Assembly: GCA_934445015.1 (NCBI GenBank)
Contig: CAKSDJ010000017.1
Span: 1-28,491, forward strand
Source: an uncultured Eubacteriales bacterium
GTDB taxonomy: Bacteria > Bacillota > Clostridia > Oscillospirales > Acutalibacteraceae
Length of the DNA: 28,491 bases
Reading direction: 5' to 3'
The first letter of the stretch is position 1; every line of letters starts with the position of its first letter. Under the pieces are notes generated by a model. That model ran no database searches. It saw only the letters and a list, made by a program, of their open reading frames with translations, and was not told the origin of the DNA. Below, one piece after another: positions 1 to 7,874 of this stretch. Made by a program: the position numbers and the translations under genes.

Positions 1-43
1 GTTTTTAGACAGTTTTACGCTGACTCTTGACGAACTTAAATAA
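1..43 (+). CDS. C-terminal tail of a gene entering from the left edge
   Basis: The frame beginning at base 2 is open up to a TAA at 41-43 and reads FLDSFTLTLDELK. A strong hairpin terminator follows 12 bases later, as expected after a plus-strand gene. Only 13 codons are visible, so no function can be given. The support is the downstream terminator and the open frame, which could also be chance. Confidence 0.35.
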   Translation, partial: FLDSFTLTLDELK

Positions 44-55
44 ATTCAAAAAACG

Positions 56-89
56 AAATCGCAACCCTTCATTTGGGGTTGCGATTTTT
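56..89. terminator. Bidirectional rho-independent terminator
   Basis: A perfect 12-bp stem (56-67 with 76-87) encloses an 8-base loop. A T-run follows on the plus strand, and on the minus strand a T-run follows from bases 46-53. It sits between the end of the left-edge plus-strand gene and the end of the minus-strand cohesin/dockerin gene, so it can serve both. Confidence 0.85.
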
Positions 90-93
90 AAGT

Positions 94-750
94 TTATGCA
101 AGCGGTACATTCCAACCGTTGAGGTATTGCATAAGCAAACCGTAGTCTACCGTACTTATTATTCCGTCGCCGTTTAAATCTGCCTTGTCGGTCCTGATTT
201 TTACATCCCAACCGTTAAGATACTGCATAAGTAATCCCAGATCCTGTGTGCTGACAATTCCGTCACCGTTAATATCGCCTTTTTTGATTTGAGATTCAGG
301 TGCGGTTACAAGAATATTTATATAAGCCGACGCTCGGGAAACACCCTCGCCGGCACCGAGCAGCGATACTGATATCGGCGAACTGCCGGTGGATATTGCA
401 GTGAATTTCAGCGTGTAAGCACTTGTTTTTGCAGGTTTATCCGCATAAAAAATATCATCGACTATTTTTAATTTTCCGCCTGAATCGTTGTAATCGGTAT
501 CCGAAACGCCGCTGACGCCGTCAAGGCGCAGCACGCCTGCGTTATATTCTACATCGGCTTCAACAGCATAAAGCACAGCATCGGCGTTAAAACGTATTGT
601 TATGCTGAAAGACTCGCCGACCTTGTACTCCTCTTCGCCGGATATTGAAGCACTTGCCGCAGATACGCCGATAACTGCTGAGGAGACGGTAAGCGATATT
701 ATTATAACAACAGAAAATAAAATTTTAAATACTCTTTTCACGTCAGACAC
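94..750 (-). CDS. Secreted cohesin-domain plus dockerin protein
   Basis: A 218-residue exported protein. Residues 1-32 form a signal peptide with a long hydrophobic core. Residues about 33-148 look like a cohesin-type beta-sandwich, with alternating hydrophobic strands and a YNAGVLRL-type segment. Residues 157-214 are a type-I-like dockerin with two calcium-loop repeats (ligand positions D159, N161, D163, S167, D170 and D191, N193, D195, S199, D202), each followed by LLMQYLNGW. Dockerins bind cohesins in cellulosome-like complexes, so a protein with both could be a small adaptor, but cohesin-like folds also occur outside cellulosomes. There is no enzyme module. The first codon is GTG at 750; a GTG at 741 would also leave a good signal peptide. 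No clear Shine-Dalgarno is visible at either. It is transcribed alone from a consensus promoter and ends at a terminator. Confidence 0.8.
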   Translation of the reverse strand: MSDVKRVFKILFSVVIIISLTVSSAVIGVSAASASISGEEEYKVGESFSITIRFNADAVLYAVEADVEYNAGVLRLDGVSGVSDTDYNDSGGKLKIVDDIFYADKPAKTSAYTLKFTAISTGSSPISVSLLGAGEGVSRASAYINILVTAPESQIKKGDINGDGIVSTQDLGLLMQYLNGWDVKIRTDKADLNGDGIISTVDYGLLMQYLNGWNVPLA

Positions 751-795
751 CCAATATAAATTTTAAACACACTTAGTATGATATATACCGCTTTA

Positions 796-824
796 ATTAT
801 ACGTTCTGCAAAGTACACTGTCAA
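796..824 (-). promoter_or_regulatory. Consensus sigma-A promoter of the cohesin/dockerin gene
   Basis: Read on the minus strand, TTGACA (819-824) and TATAAT (796-801) are separated by exactly 17 bases. Both hexamers match the consensus perfectly. Transcription would start near 789, giving a leader of about 40 bases. Confidence 0.85.
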
Positions 825-825
825 T

Positions 826-860
826 AAATAAAAATCGGACTGTAAAAAAATTTACAGTCC
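826..860 (-). terminator. Terminator of the tryptophan importer operon
   Basis: A perfect 10-bp stem (837-846 with 851-860) with a 4-base loop is followed on the minus strand by a T-rich run (about 826-836). It lies ten bases past the stop of the ATPase gene and just upstream of the promoter of the next minus-strand gene. Confidence 0.85.
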
Positions 861-870
861 TTTGATTTTT

Positions 871-1665
871 TTATTGAATATCCGAAAGCAACATACGATC
901 GTTTGAAAGCGTTTTACCCGATACTTCTTTAAACTTGTCAAGCAGATCGCCGACCGTAAGCCCTTCGCGTTGTTTGCCTGACGTATCAAAAATAATATTA
1001 CCGTCATTCATCATAAGAGTTCTGTTGCCCAGATGCAGTGCCTGCTCCATATTATGGGTTATCATAAGGCAGGTAAGGCTATTTTCAGACACTATTTTTT
1101 GCGTTATATAAAGCACTTTTTCGGCTGTTGCAGGGTCAAGCGCCGCTGTGTGTTCGTCAAGCAACAGAATTTTAGGCGGATTATATGTTGCCATCATAAG
1201 CGTAAGCGCTTGTCGCTGACCGCCCGAAAGCAGACCTACAGGCTGTTTCATACGGTTTTCAAGTCCCATATCAAGTTGCGCTATACGTTCGCGAAGTTCT
1301 TTTTTGTCAGACTTTGACAAGTGGCTTAACCATCCGCCCTTGCCTGCCGCCAAAGCAAGATTTTCTTCAATACTCATACCGGGCGCGCTGCCGCGCATAG
1401 GGTCCTGAAAAAGTCTGCCTATACTGCGCGCGCGTTTAAATTCAGGCATAAGCGTAATGTCTTCACCGTCAAGCAAAATTGTGCCGCTGTCGGTATAAAA
1501 ACTGCCTGCAATGGCATTAAACAGTGTTGATTTACCTGCGCCGTTTGCACCTATAATAGTGATAAGATCACCCTTGTTCACATAAAGCGAAAGGTCTTTT
1601 ATTGCAGTTTTTGCGTTAACCGTACCCGGATTGAAAGTCTTTGTGATTTTAGATATTTCAAGCAT
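871..1665 (-). CDS. trpZ: ABC importer ATPase, TrpZ-like
   Basis: A 264-residue nucleotide-binding subunit that powers the importer encoded upstream. It has Walker A GANGAGKST (39-47), an ABC signature LSGGQ (146-150), Walker B ILLLDE (166-171) and a switch histidine H204. Its closest known family is the ATPase paired with PF04392 binding proteins and LivH-like permeases, which includes streptococcal TrpZ. It is the last gene of the operon. Its start codon overlaps the permease stop by one base (TGATG), with a strong GGAGG just upstream, so translation is probably coupled. The substrate assignment comes from the Trp T-box leader of the operon; the protein alone would not give it. Confidence 0.88.
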   Translation of the reverse strand: MLEISKITKTFNPGTVNAKTAIKDLSLYVNKGDLITIIGANGAGKSTLFNAIAGSFYTDSGTILLDGEDITLMPEFKRARSIGRLFQDPMRGSAPGMSIEENLALAAGKGGWLSHLSKSDKKELRERIAQLDMGLENRMKQPVGLLSGGQRQALTLMMATYNPPKILLLDEHTAALDPATAEKVLYITQKIVSENSLTCLMITHNMEQALHLGNRTLMMNDGNIIFDTSGKQREGLTVGDLLDKFKEVSGKTLSNDRMLLSDIQ

Positions 1666-2597
1666 CAGGCAGACCTCCTTTCACGGCGGAGCAACATACG
1701 GCGCTTAATGTTCGGCAACTGCTTTTTAAGATAAGGCCATGATATTGCTATTATAACTATGACCGAAGATACCGCTTTGAGCATAAATGCGGGCATATTG
1801 AGCCGTAGTGCTACCGTGTAGACCAACCTGAATATAACCGAACCCAGAACCGCTCCGATTGCACGCAGCGCAATTTTGCCTTTGCCCATAAACGCTCTGC
1901 CTATAAGCAGCGAAGCAAGGGCTACCGTAACCATACCCGAACCTATATCAATATTCACGGATTTTTGCGACTGAGCCAAAAGACAACCCGAAAGCGCAGT
2001 AAAAGCGTTGGCAATGCAAAGACCTATTGTTGTGGTAAAGAGCGGATTTATTGATGACGAGCGTACCATATCGGGATTATCGCCCGTAGCGCGTATGGCA
2101 AGGCCGAGTTTTGTACGTAAAAACAGAGAAAGAAACAAAACCACTGCCGCCACCGCGATAAGTATAACTATAAGTTTATACTGCTTTGCCGCAAACGTGC
2201 CTTCAAACAATGTTTTTGCCTTTGTAAACACGGTTTCGGTGCGGTTCATATTAAGCAGTGACGTGTTGCCCATTACCGCGATGTTTACCGAATAAAGTGC
2301 GGTATTTACAATAATACCGGCAAGCAGACTGTCAATGCCCATACTGGTCTGCAAAAATGCCGTTACAAAGCCCGACAGCACGCCTGCAAGCATTGCTGCA
2401 GGTATTGAAAGCAAAGGATGACCCGATATTGCAACAACCGCGCCCACGGTAGCGCCGAAAGTAAAACAACCGTCGGTTGAAAGATCGCATACATTAAGCA
2501 TTGAGTAACTCAGAAACAACGCCAGGACCGTGAGAGAACTTATAAGCCCTAACTCTAAGGCAGTCTGCCCCAATCCCAATATTGTAGTTATGTTCAT
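1665..2597 (-). CDS. trpY: ABC importer permease, TrpY-like
   Basis: A 310-residue, very hydrophobic membrane protein with about eight or nine predicted transmembrane segments and a basic C-terminal tail. It resembles the LivH/branched-chain type of permease that pairs with PF04392 lipoproteins. The ATG at 2597 has a modest GGGGAT ribosome site. It lies 35 bases downstream of the binding-protein gene and overlaps the ATPase gene by one base. The T-box upstream suggests tryptophan as the substrate; other substrates are known for the wider family. Confidence 0.85.
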   Translation of the reverse strand: MNITTILGLGQTALELGLISSLTVLALFLSYSMLNVCDLSTDGCFTFGATVGAVVAISGHPLLSIPAAMLAGVLSGFVTAFLQTSMGIDSLLAGIIVNTALYSVNIAVMGNTSLLNMNRTETVFTKAKTLFEGTFAAKQYKLIVILIAVAAVVLFLSLFLRTKLGLAIRATGDNPDMVRSSSINPLFTTTIGLCIANAFTALSGCLLAQSQKSVNIDIGSGMVTVALASLLIGRAFMGKGKIALRAIGAVLGSVIFRLVYTVALRLNMPAFMLKAVSSVIVIIAISWPYLKKQLPNIKRRMLLRRERRSA

Positions 2598-2632
2598 AAT
2601 AAATCCCCGTTAATAAGTAAATTTGTATTTAA

Positions 2633-3658
2633 TTATTTTTCAAAATCGTCTGCGGTTTTTATCTCGTTTACGGCTGTGCAATACGGTTTAAACACTTCGG
2701 CAACATCTTCAAATTTGAGACCCAGTTCTTTGCATATATCCGAATTTACGGTTGCGGTTCCGTTATCAAATGTTTTTACTGCCATTGTTGAAACATCTTT
2801 GCCGTCAACCAATATTTCAGATATCATTTTTGCGGTTTCACGGCCGAGATTTGCATAGTCAACGCCGTAACCCAGAAATGCGCCGTTTAATGCGAATGAA
2901 TCTGCGCCGGTATAGTGTTTTATTCCTGCCTTTGCAAAAATTTCATAAATTGAAAGTTCTGCCTTCATAATCGTGTTATCGGTCGGAGTAAATACAACAT
3001 CTACGCCGTCGGTTACAAGTGCATTTGCCGCCATAACGACTTCATCTACGGTTTTTCCGGTGCGTTCAACGTAGTTAACGTTGTTGTCCTCAAGGTATTT
3101 TTTTGCTGCTGCAATAGGTGTTGTAGAAGAATCCTGACCTACATCATAAAGCAAGCCGACCTTTTTAACATCCTTATCAAGTGCAAAAATCAAATTCATA
3201 ATAGAGTTTGTGTCAAGGTAATCGGATGTGCCGGTAATATTTGCACCGGGTTTTTCAAGTGAGTCTACAAGTTCTGTTGAAACAGGGTCTGAAACAGCGG
3301 CAAAAACAACCGGTATGCCATTTTCCTCGGTAGCGGTCTGCATTGCCATTGCAACCGGAGTTGCAACGCCAACCATAAGTTCAACGTTATCTGCAACAAA
3401 GTTTGCGATTATCTGCGACATTACGTTAGGGTCTGCGTTGCAGTTATCATAAGACACTTCAAATTTTACATTTTTTTCTTTTTCTATTTCAGAAAGCTGA
3501 GTTTTAATATTGTCGACTATCTGATTCAGTGATGCGTCATCAACGTAGTTACATATACCTATTTTATAAACATTTGAATTTTTTGTGTTATCGCTGCCGC
3601 AGGCAACAAGTCCGAGCACCATTGTCATTGCAAGAATTAAACCTATAATTTTTTTCAT
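2633..3658 (-). CDS. trpX: Tryptophan-type ABC substrate-binding lipoprotein
   Basis: A 341-residue extracellular binding protein of the PF04392 family. The ATG at 3658 is chosen because GGGAG lies nine bases upstream and it begins a clean lipoprotein signal (MKKIIGLILA, then lipobox LVAC with C20). An in-frame TTG three codons upstream is less likely. The mature part has the two-lobed periplasmic-binding-protein pattern, with alternating segments such as VGVATPVAMAMQ and VVFTPTDNTIM. As first gene of the operon it is controlled by the tRNA-Trp T-box leader. Such proteins are often labelled only as ABC substrate-binding; tryptophan is inferred from the leader and from streptococcal trpXYZ, which also uses a Trp T-box. 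Confidence 0.85.
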   Translation of the reverse strand: MKKIIGLILAMTMVLGLVACGSDNTKNSNVYKIGICNYVDDASLNQIVDNIKTQLSEIEKEKNVKFEVSYDNCNADPNVMSQIIANFVADNVELMVGVATPVAMAMQTATEENGIPVVFAAVSDPVSTELVDSLEKPGANITGTSDYLDTNSIMNLIFALDKDVKKVGLLYDVGQDSSTTPIAAAKKYLEDNNVNYVERTGKTVDEVVMAANALVTDGVDVVFTPTDNTIMKAELSIYEIFAKAGIKHYTGADSFALNGAFLGYGVDYANLGRETAKMISEILVDGKDVSTMAVKTFDNGTATVNSDICKELGLKFEDVAEVFKPYCTAVNEIKTADDFEK

Positions 3659-3734
3659 TTTAACCAACTCCCAAATAATTTTAATAATTGTTTTAATATT
3701 TACGGTTTAAAGTTTGATTTTTAAGTTTCGGCTT

Positions 3735-3773
3735 TTAAGTACGCCATCGCCATCGCTTTGTTAACAGTTTCAT
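3735..3773 (-). CDS. Putative 12-residue Trp-codon leader peptide
   Basis: A short ORF too small for standard gene callers reads MKLLTKRWRWRT and stops at TAA. It starts at an ATG preceded by AAGGTGAT with suitable spacing. Two of its twelve codons are TGG. It lies after the T-box terminator and before the binding-protein gene, so it would be transcribed only when the T-box reads through. B. subtilis has the same arrangement, a Trp T-box followed by the Trp-rich rtpLP peptide. No second terminator or clear structure masking the downstream ribosome site (77 bases away) is visible, so function is uncertain and chance is possible. Confidence 0.4.
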   Translation of the reverse strand: MKLLTKRWRWRT

Positions 3774-3790
3774 AAATATCACCTTTTGAA

Positions 3791-3834
3791 TAAAAATAAA
3801 AACTCCTGCCCCTACACACATAGGGACAGGAGTT
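3791..3834 (-). terminator. T-box terminator of the Trp leader
   Basis: A 14-bp stem (3821-3834 with 3801-3814, one G-U pair) with a 6-base loop is followed on the minus strand by TTTTTATTTTTA. It is the regulated terminator of the T-box leader and is mutually exclusive with the antiterminator. Confidence 0.9.
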
Positions 3835-4073
3835 GTAAATAACAATACCTGCGGTACCACCCTGATTTGGCAAATAAACTTGCCCACTCTGCCTCGCACC
3901 AATATGCAAGTTGTACTGTAACGGGTACACCCCGTCGACTGCTACTCGAACTTACGCTCTTTCGGTCGCCCTCATAAGTCCATTCACCCTGAACTCCGCT
4001 ATTGCCATCACACCGCCGGCAACTCTCTGAAAGTTTCAGAACAAGGTTACTACTCTTAATCATCGGTTTAATT
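3791..4073 (-). promoter_or_regulatory. T-box leader for tRNA-Trp, controls trpXYZ operon
   Basis: Read on the minus strand, the leader has the stem I elements AGTAGTAA and AGAGAG. The specifier region is GTGAA-TGG-ACTTATGAG, with TGG (Trp) at 3980-3982. The T-box itself is AGGGTGGTACCGCAGGT at 3847-3863, followed by a strong terminator. The AGGG at the start of the T-box can pair with CCCT in the 5' arm of the terminator, as expected for the antiterminator switch. By family knowledge, uncharged tRNA-Trp stabilises the antiterminator and turns the importer on. The 3' base of UGGU would face the tRNA discriminator base. Confidence 0.92.
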
Positions 4074-4079
4074 TTCTAC

Positions 4080-4108
4080 ATCATACCACGCATTGTAATA
4101 TTTGTCAA
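4080..4108 (-). promoter_or_regulatory. Promoter of the Trp T-box/importer transcript
   Basis: On the minus strand TTGACA (4103-4108), a 17-base spacer and TATGAT (4080-4085) form a near-consensus sigma-A promoter. The start site would be near 4073, just before the T-box stem I. Confidence 0.8.
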
Positions 4109-4126
4109 GTATTTTATACGCAACAC

Positions 4127-4155
4127 TTGAAAAAAATTTTAAAATGTATTATATT
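4127..4155 (+). promoter_or_regulatory. Likely promoter of the aminotransferase gene
   Basis: TTGAAA (4127-4132), 17 bases, then TATATT (4150-4155). The whole stretch is very AT-rich and other registers are possible. It lies back to back with the T-box promoter, with 18 bases between the two -35 boxes. Confidence 0.45.
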
Positions 4156-4211
4156 ATATAATCGGTTATTCAATATTGTTAATTATACCTATACATTACG
4201 GAGGCTTTTAT

Positions 4212-5495
4212 ATGTCAGACTATTTAAAAATGAACGAAGAAGAATTGAAGGCGGAATACCGTTCGGTAAAAGCCGAATATGAAAAACTGCGGTCGCTTCA
4301 CCTTTCGCTTGATATGTCGCGCGGCAAACCCGGCGCAGACAATATGGACCTTAGCGAAAAAATGTTTGACCTTGTAGGCAACGATACAGGCTTTAAAAAC
4401 ATTGACGGCATCGACTGCCGCAACTACGGCGGCCTTGACGGACTGCGTGAACTTAAAAATCTGTTCGGTGAAGTTTTGGGCCTTGAACCCGATCAGATTA
4501 TTGTAGGCGGCAACTCGTCGCTTAACATGATGTTTGACACCATAGCACAGGCTATGACTCACGGTTTGGGTGCCGAGCCGTGGTGCAAGCAGGACGGTCT
4601 TAAATTTTTGTGTCCTGCGCCGGGTTATGACCGTCATTTTGCGATAACGGAATATTTCGGTTTTGAACTTATTCCGGTAAAAATGAACCCCTACGGCCCC
4701 GATATGGACGCTGTTGAAAAACTTGTAAAAGACGAAAAAGTCAAGGGTATCTGGTGCGTACCCAAATACTCAAATCCCGAAGGAACAACATACAGTGATG
4801 AAGTTGTAAGACGTTTTGCGCGTCTTAAACCGGCTGCAAAAGACTTTAAGATATTTTGGGATAACGCTTACTGCATACACGACCTTTATGACGAAGGTGA
4901 CTCACTGCTTAATATTTATGATGAATGTCTTAAAGCGGGCAACCCCGATCTGCCTATTATTTTCGCTTCTACTTCAAAGGTAAGTTTTCCGGGTGCGGGC
5001 GTTTCGGTAGCGGCAGGCAGCCCCAACAATGTGGCGATTTTGAAAAGCAGAATGAAATATCAGACAATAGGTCCCGACAAATTAAACCAGCTGCGTCACG
5101 CAAGAATGTTCAAAACAACCGATGACCTCTATAACCACATGAAAAAACACGCGGCAATCATAAGACCCAAATTTCAAAGTGTGCTTACCGAACTTGAAAA
5201 CCGTGTAAAAGACACGGGCATTGCCCACTGGAGCAACCCGAAAGGCGGTTACTTTATAAGTTTGTATGTGCTTAACGGCTGTGCAAAACGCGTTGAGCAG
5301 CTTTGTGCAAATGCAGGACTTATATTAACACCTGCGGGCGCGGCGTATCCTTACGGCAAAGACCCCGACGATTCAAACCTCAGAATAGCGCCCACATATC
5401 CGAGTGCCGAAGAGATAAAAACCGCGGCGGTAGTGCTTTGTTCAGCAGTTAAACTTGCCGCTCTTGAAAAACTTATCGATGATAAAACAAAATAA
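4212..5495 (+). CDS. PLP-dependent aspartate-type aminotransferase
   Basis: A 427-residue cytoplasmic fold-type I aminotransferase resembling the PF12897 aspartate aminotransferase family. The ATG at 4212 is chosen because GGAGG lies seven bases upstream; an in-frame ATG at 4176 has no such site. Family hallmarks include DMSRGKPGADNMDLS near the N-terminus, NYGGLDGLREL, the cofactor-loop GGNSSLNMMFD, KYSNPEGTTY, the PLP-contacting DNAYCIHDL and the Schiff-base lysine K256 in STSKVSFPGAG. The likely reaction is transfer of an amino group between aspartate or another amino acid and 2-oxoglutarate; exact specificity cannot be read. It is divergent from the tryptophan importer and is followed by the secDF promoter without a visible terminator. 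Confidence 0.88.
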   Translation: MSDYLKMNEEELKAEYRSVKAEYEKLRSLHLSLDMSRGKPGADNMDLSEKMFDLVGNDTGFKNIDGIDCRNYGGLDGLRELKNLFGEVLGLEPDQIIVGGNSSLNMMFDTIAQAMTHGLGAEPWCKQDGLKFLCPAPGYDRHFAITEYFGFELIPVKMNPYGPDMDAVEKLVKDEKVKGIWCVPKYSNPEGTTYSDEVVRRFARLKPAAKDFKIFWDNAYCIHDLYDEGDSLLNIYDECLKAGNPDLPIIFASTSKVSFPGAGVSVAAGSPNNVAILKSRMKYQTIGPDKLNQLRHARMFKTTDDLYNHMKKHAAIIRPKFQSVLTELENRVKDTGIAHWSNPKGGYFISLYVLNGCAKRVEQLCANAGLILTPAGAAYPYGKDPDDSNLRIAPTYPSAEEIKTAAVVLCSAVKLAALEKLIDDKTK

Positions 5496-5505
5496 ACTAA
5501 TTTAT

Positions 5506-5534
5506 TTGACTTTGTTGTCTTAATTTAGTATAAT
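5506..5534 (+). promoter_or_regulatory. secDF promoter
   Basis: TTGACT (5506-5511), a 17-base spacer and a perfect TATAAT (5529-5534) lie in the short gap between the aminotransferase stop and secD. The start site would be near 5541. Confidence 0.8.
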
Positions 5535-5566
5535 TATTAAATCACATTTGTTATGGAGGATTCAAA

Positions 5567-6943
5567 ATGAAGTCCAAACGTTCACGCAAATCGACCTTTT
5601 TTGTAATCTTCGCTCTGATTTTAGCACTTTCTTACCTTGCTTTCTTCGGAGTTGAAAATTACTACGGCGATACCAGAAAAGTTTATGTTAAGGGCGCCGG
5701 CGATATTCGTTGGGGCATTGACATCAGCGGCGGTGTAGAGGCGGTTTTTTCACCGGATAAGGATGACGTCGAAATCACAAGTTCCGATATGGAAGCCGCA
5801 AAATCGGTTATTGAAACACGTCTTGTAAACAATAACATAACCGACTACGAGGTTTACGCAGACTCTCACAATCATCAGATAATAGTACGTTTTCCCTGGG
5901 CTGCCGATGAAAGCGATTTTGACGCGCAGGCTGCAATTCAGGAACTCGGCGAAACTGCAATGCTTAAGTTTTGCGGCGGTGAAGATAAAACAAACGTAAT
6001 TCTTCAGGGCTCGCAGGATATTAAAAAAGCGCAGGCAGGTCTTGATGAAAACAACAACTACATAGTTTATCTTGAACTTACAAGCGAAGGCACATCAAAA
6101 TTTGCCGCTGCTACCCAAACTTATCTTAATAAGACCATCTCAATCTGGATGGACGACGATATGATTTCGGCACCTACGGTAAACACGGTTATAACCGGCG
6201 GTGTTGCAACAATAACCGGTCTTCAGGACGCCGACGAGGCAACAAATCTTGCAAACAAAATAAACGCAGGCTCGTTGCCTTTTGCGCTTTCTGTTGATGA
6301 GAGCAAATTACAGATCATCTCACCTTCACTCGGCTCTGATGCGCTTAACGTTATGGTTTTGGCAGGTGCTGTTGCGTTTGTTATAGTTTGTGCCATTATG
6401 ATAATACGTTACCGCGTAAACGGCGTGGTTGCGGCTATTGCACTGCTTGGTCAGCTTGCCGGTTCAATCGCCTGCATTTCGGGATTTTTCCCCTCGGCGT
6501 CAAGTTTTACGCTTACGGTTCCGGGTATTGCGGGTATTATACTTTCAATAGGCGTAGGTGTTGACTGCAACGTTATTGCGTCGGAACGTATACGCGATGA
6601 ATTCAGAAAAGGCAAAACGATTGATGCCGCTATCAATTCAGGATTTAAGAACAGTCTGTCGGCAATTATTGACGGCAACGTGACAATAGTTATTGTATCA
6701 ATAGTTCTTATGGGCGCTTTCGGTTCGCCCGACAGCTTCTTAGGAAAACTGTTCTCACCGCTTATGTCGCTGTTCGGCTCATCTATAACGGGTTCAATTT
6801 ACTCGTTCGGATACACATTGCTTATAGGCGTTATATTCAACCTTATTATGGGCGTTCTTGCTTCCAAGTATATGCTTAAGAGCATCTCTCAACTTAAATT
6901 TATGAGAAAGCCCGCTCTTTACGGAGGTAAGAAAAATGACTAA
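5567..6943 (+). CDS. secD: Protein translocase subunit SecD
   Basis: A 458-residue membrane protein of the RND-like SecDF family, which uses the proton or sodium gradient to help pull proteins through SecYEG. There is one N-terminal transmembrane segment (about 10-28), the SecD signature WGIDISGGVEAVF (49-61), an extracellular P1-type region to about 260, then five C-terminal segments. The conserved TM4 aspartate is present in GVGVDCNVIASERIRDEF. It is shorter than E. coli SecD (615), as in many Firmicutes. GGAGG lies seven bases before the ATG. Its last eight bases overlap secF, so the pair is translationally coupled. Separate secD and secF differ from the fused secDF of Bacillus. Confidence 0.95.
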   Translation: MKSKRSRKSTFFVIFALILALSYLAFFGVENYYGDTRKVYVKGAGDIRWGIDISGGVEAVFSPDKDDVEITSSDMEAAKSVIETRLVNNNITDYEVYADSHNHQIIVRFPWAADESDFDAQAAIQELGETAMLKFCGGEDKTNVILQGSQDIKKAQAGLDENNNYIVYLELTSEGTSKFAAATQTYLNKTISIWMDDDMISAPTVNTVITGGVATITGLQDADEATNLANKINAGSLPFALSVDESKLQIISPSLGSDALNVMVLAGAVAFVIVCAIMIIRYRVNGVVAAIALLGQLAGSIACISGFFPSASSFTLTVPGIAGIILSIGVGVDCNVIASERIRDEFRKGKTIDAAINSGFKNSLSAIIDGNVTIVIVSIVLMGAFGSPDSFLGKLFSPLMSLFGSSITGSIYSFGYTLLIGVIFNLIMGVLASKYMLKSISQLKFMRKPALYGGKKND

Positions 6944-7862
6944 TAAAACAATAAACACTAAAAAAGCATTTAAAGTATGTGCTGTTATTTATGCGGTTAT
7001 TATTGTAATAGGCATAGTTGTTACGCTTGTTTTTGGTCCTAAACTTGACATTAACTTCAGCGGCGGTACACAGATATCTTATTCATACAAAGGCGATATT
7101 AAAGAATCCGATTTTAAAGATACCGTAGCAACAGTTCTTAAAAACGATTTCACAGTAAGCCAAAACACATCTCTTGCAGGCGATGTTCAGTCTTATGTTA
7201 TAAACCTTTCGGGTAAAGAGTCAATATCGGCCGAAACTCAAGAGAGTATTACAACCGCTTTAACAGAAAAATTTACCGGCAACGACATTACCCTTTACAA
7301 CTCAAACTCGGTAAGTCCTACCATTGCAGGTTCGTTTTTTGTAAAAAGTCTTGTTGCGGTTATAATAACCGCTGCGTTGGTTGTGCTTTATGTAGGTATC
7401 CGTTTCAAAAAGATCGGCGGCGTATCTGCGGCGATTACAGCGCTTTGTGCATTGGTGCTTGACCTTTTGGTTGCATTTTTTACCTGCGTTATATTCAGAT
7501 TGCAGATCGATATGAATTTTATGGCAGTTGTTCTTACAATACTCGGTTATTCGCTCAACGATACAATCGTTGTTTATGACAGAGTCCGTGAAAACAAAAG
7601 ATTATACCCAGAACTTTCGGTTGCGGAAAATATGGATATTAGCATTTCAAGCACACTTGTCCGCAATATTGTTACAACCGTTACAACTGTTTGCGCCGTA
7701 CTTACAATTGTTGTCGTATCCGAAGTTTGCGGTCTTGTTACGCTGCGCTCGTTTGCAATACCCATGACATTCGGTTTGATTTCAGGTTGCTTGTCATCAC
7801 TGTTTGTGGCAGGTCCGTTGTGGGTTAAGTACAAAGAAAAAACCGACAAAAAATCAAAATAA
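6936..7862 (+). CDS. secF: Protein translocase subunit SecF
   Basis: A 308-residue partner of SecD. It has an N-terminal transmembrane segment (about 12-32), the family motif DINFSGGTQISY, a small extracellular domain, and five further segments with the signature GYSLNDTIVVYDRVREN, including the conserved aspartate. The ribosome site GGAGG lies inside the end of secD and the genes overlap by eight bases. The operon ends at a strong hairpin 12 bases past the stop. Confidence 0.95.
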   Translation: MTNKTINTKKAFKVCAVIYAVIIVIGIVVTLVFGPKLDINFSGGTQISYSYKGDIKESDFKDTVATVLKNDFTVSQNTSLAGDVQSYVINLSGKESISAETQESITTALTEKFTGNDITLYNSNSVSPTIAGSFFVKSLVAVIITAALVVLYVGIRFKKIGGVSAAITALCALVLDLLVAFFTCVIFRLQIDMNFMAVVLTILGYSLNDTIVVYDRVRENKRLYPELSVAENMDISISSTLVRNIVTTVTTVCAVLTIVVVSEVCGLVTLRSFAIPMTFGLISGCLSSLFVAGPLWVKYKEKTDKKSK

Positions 7863-7874
7863 AAATTTGTTATC

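Noticed and set aside
2633..3658. Branched-chain amino acid or BMP-type binding protein
   Set aside because: The permease resembles LivH types, but the PF04392-like binding protein and the Trp T-box favour tryptophan.
3721..4063. Two open frames (69 and 83 codons) on the minus strand
   Set aside because: They run through the T-box leader, whose conserved RNA motifs explain the sequence. The translated peptides are cysteine-rich without any domain.
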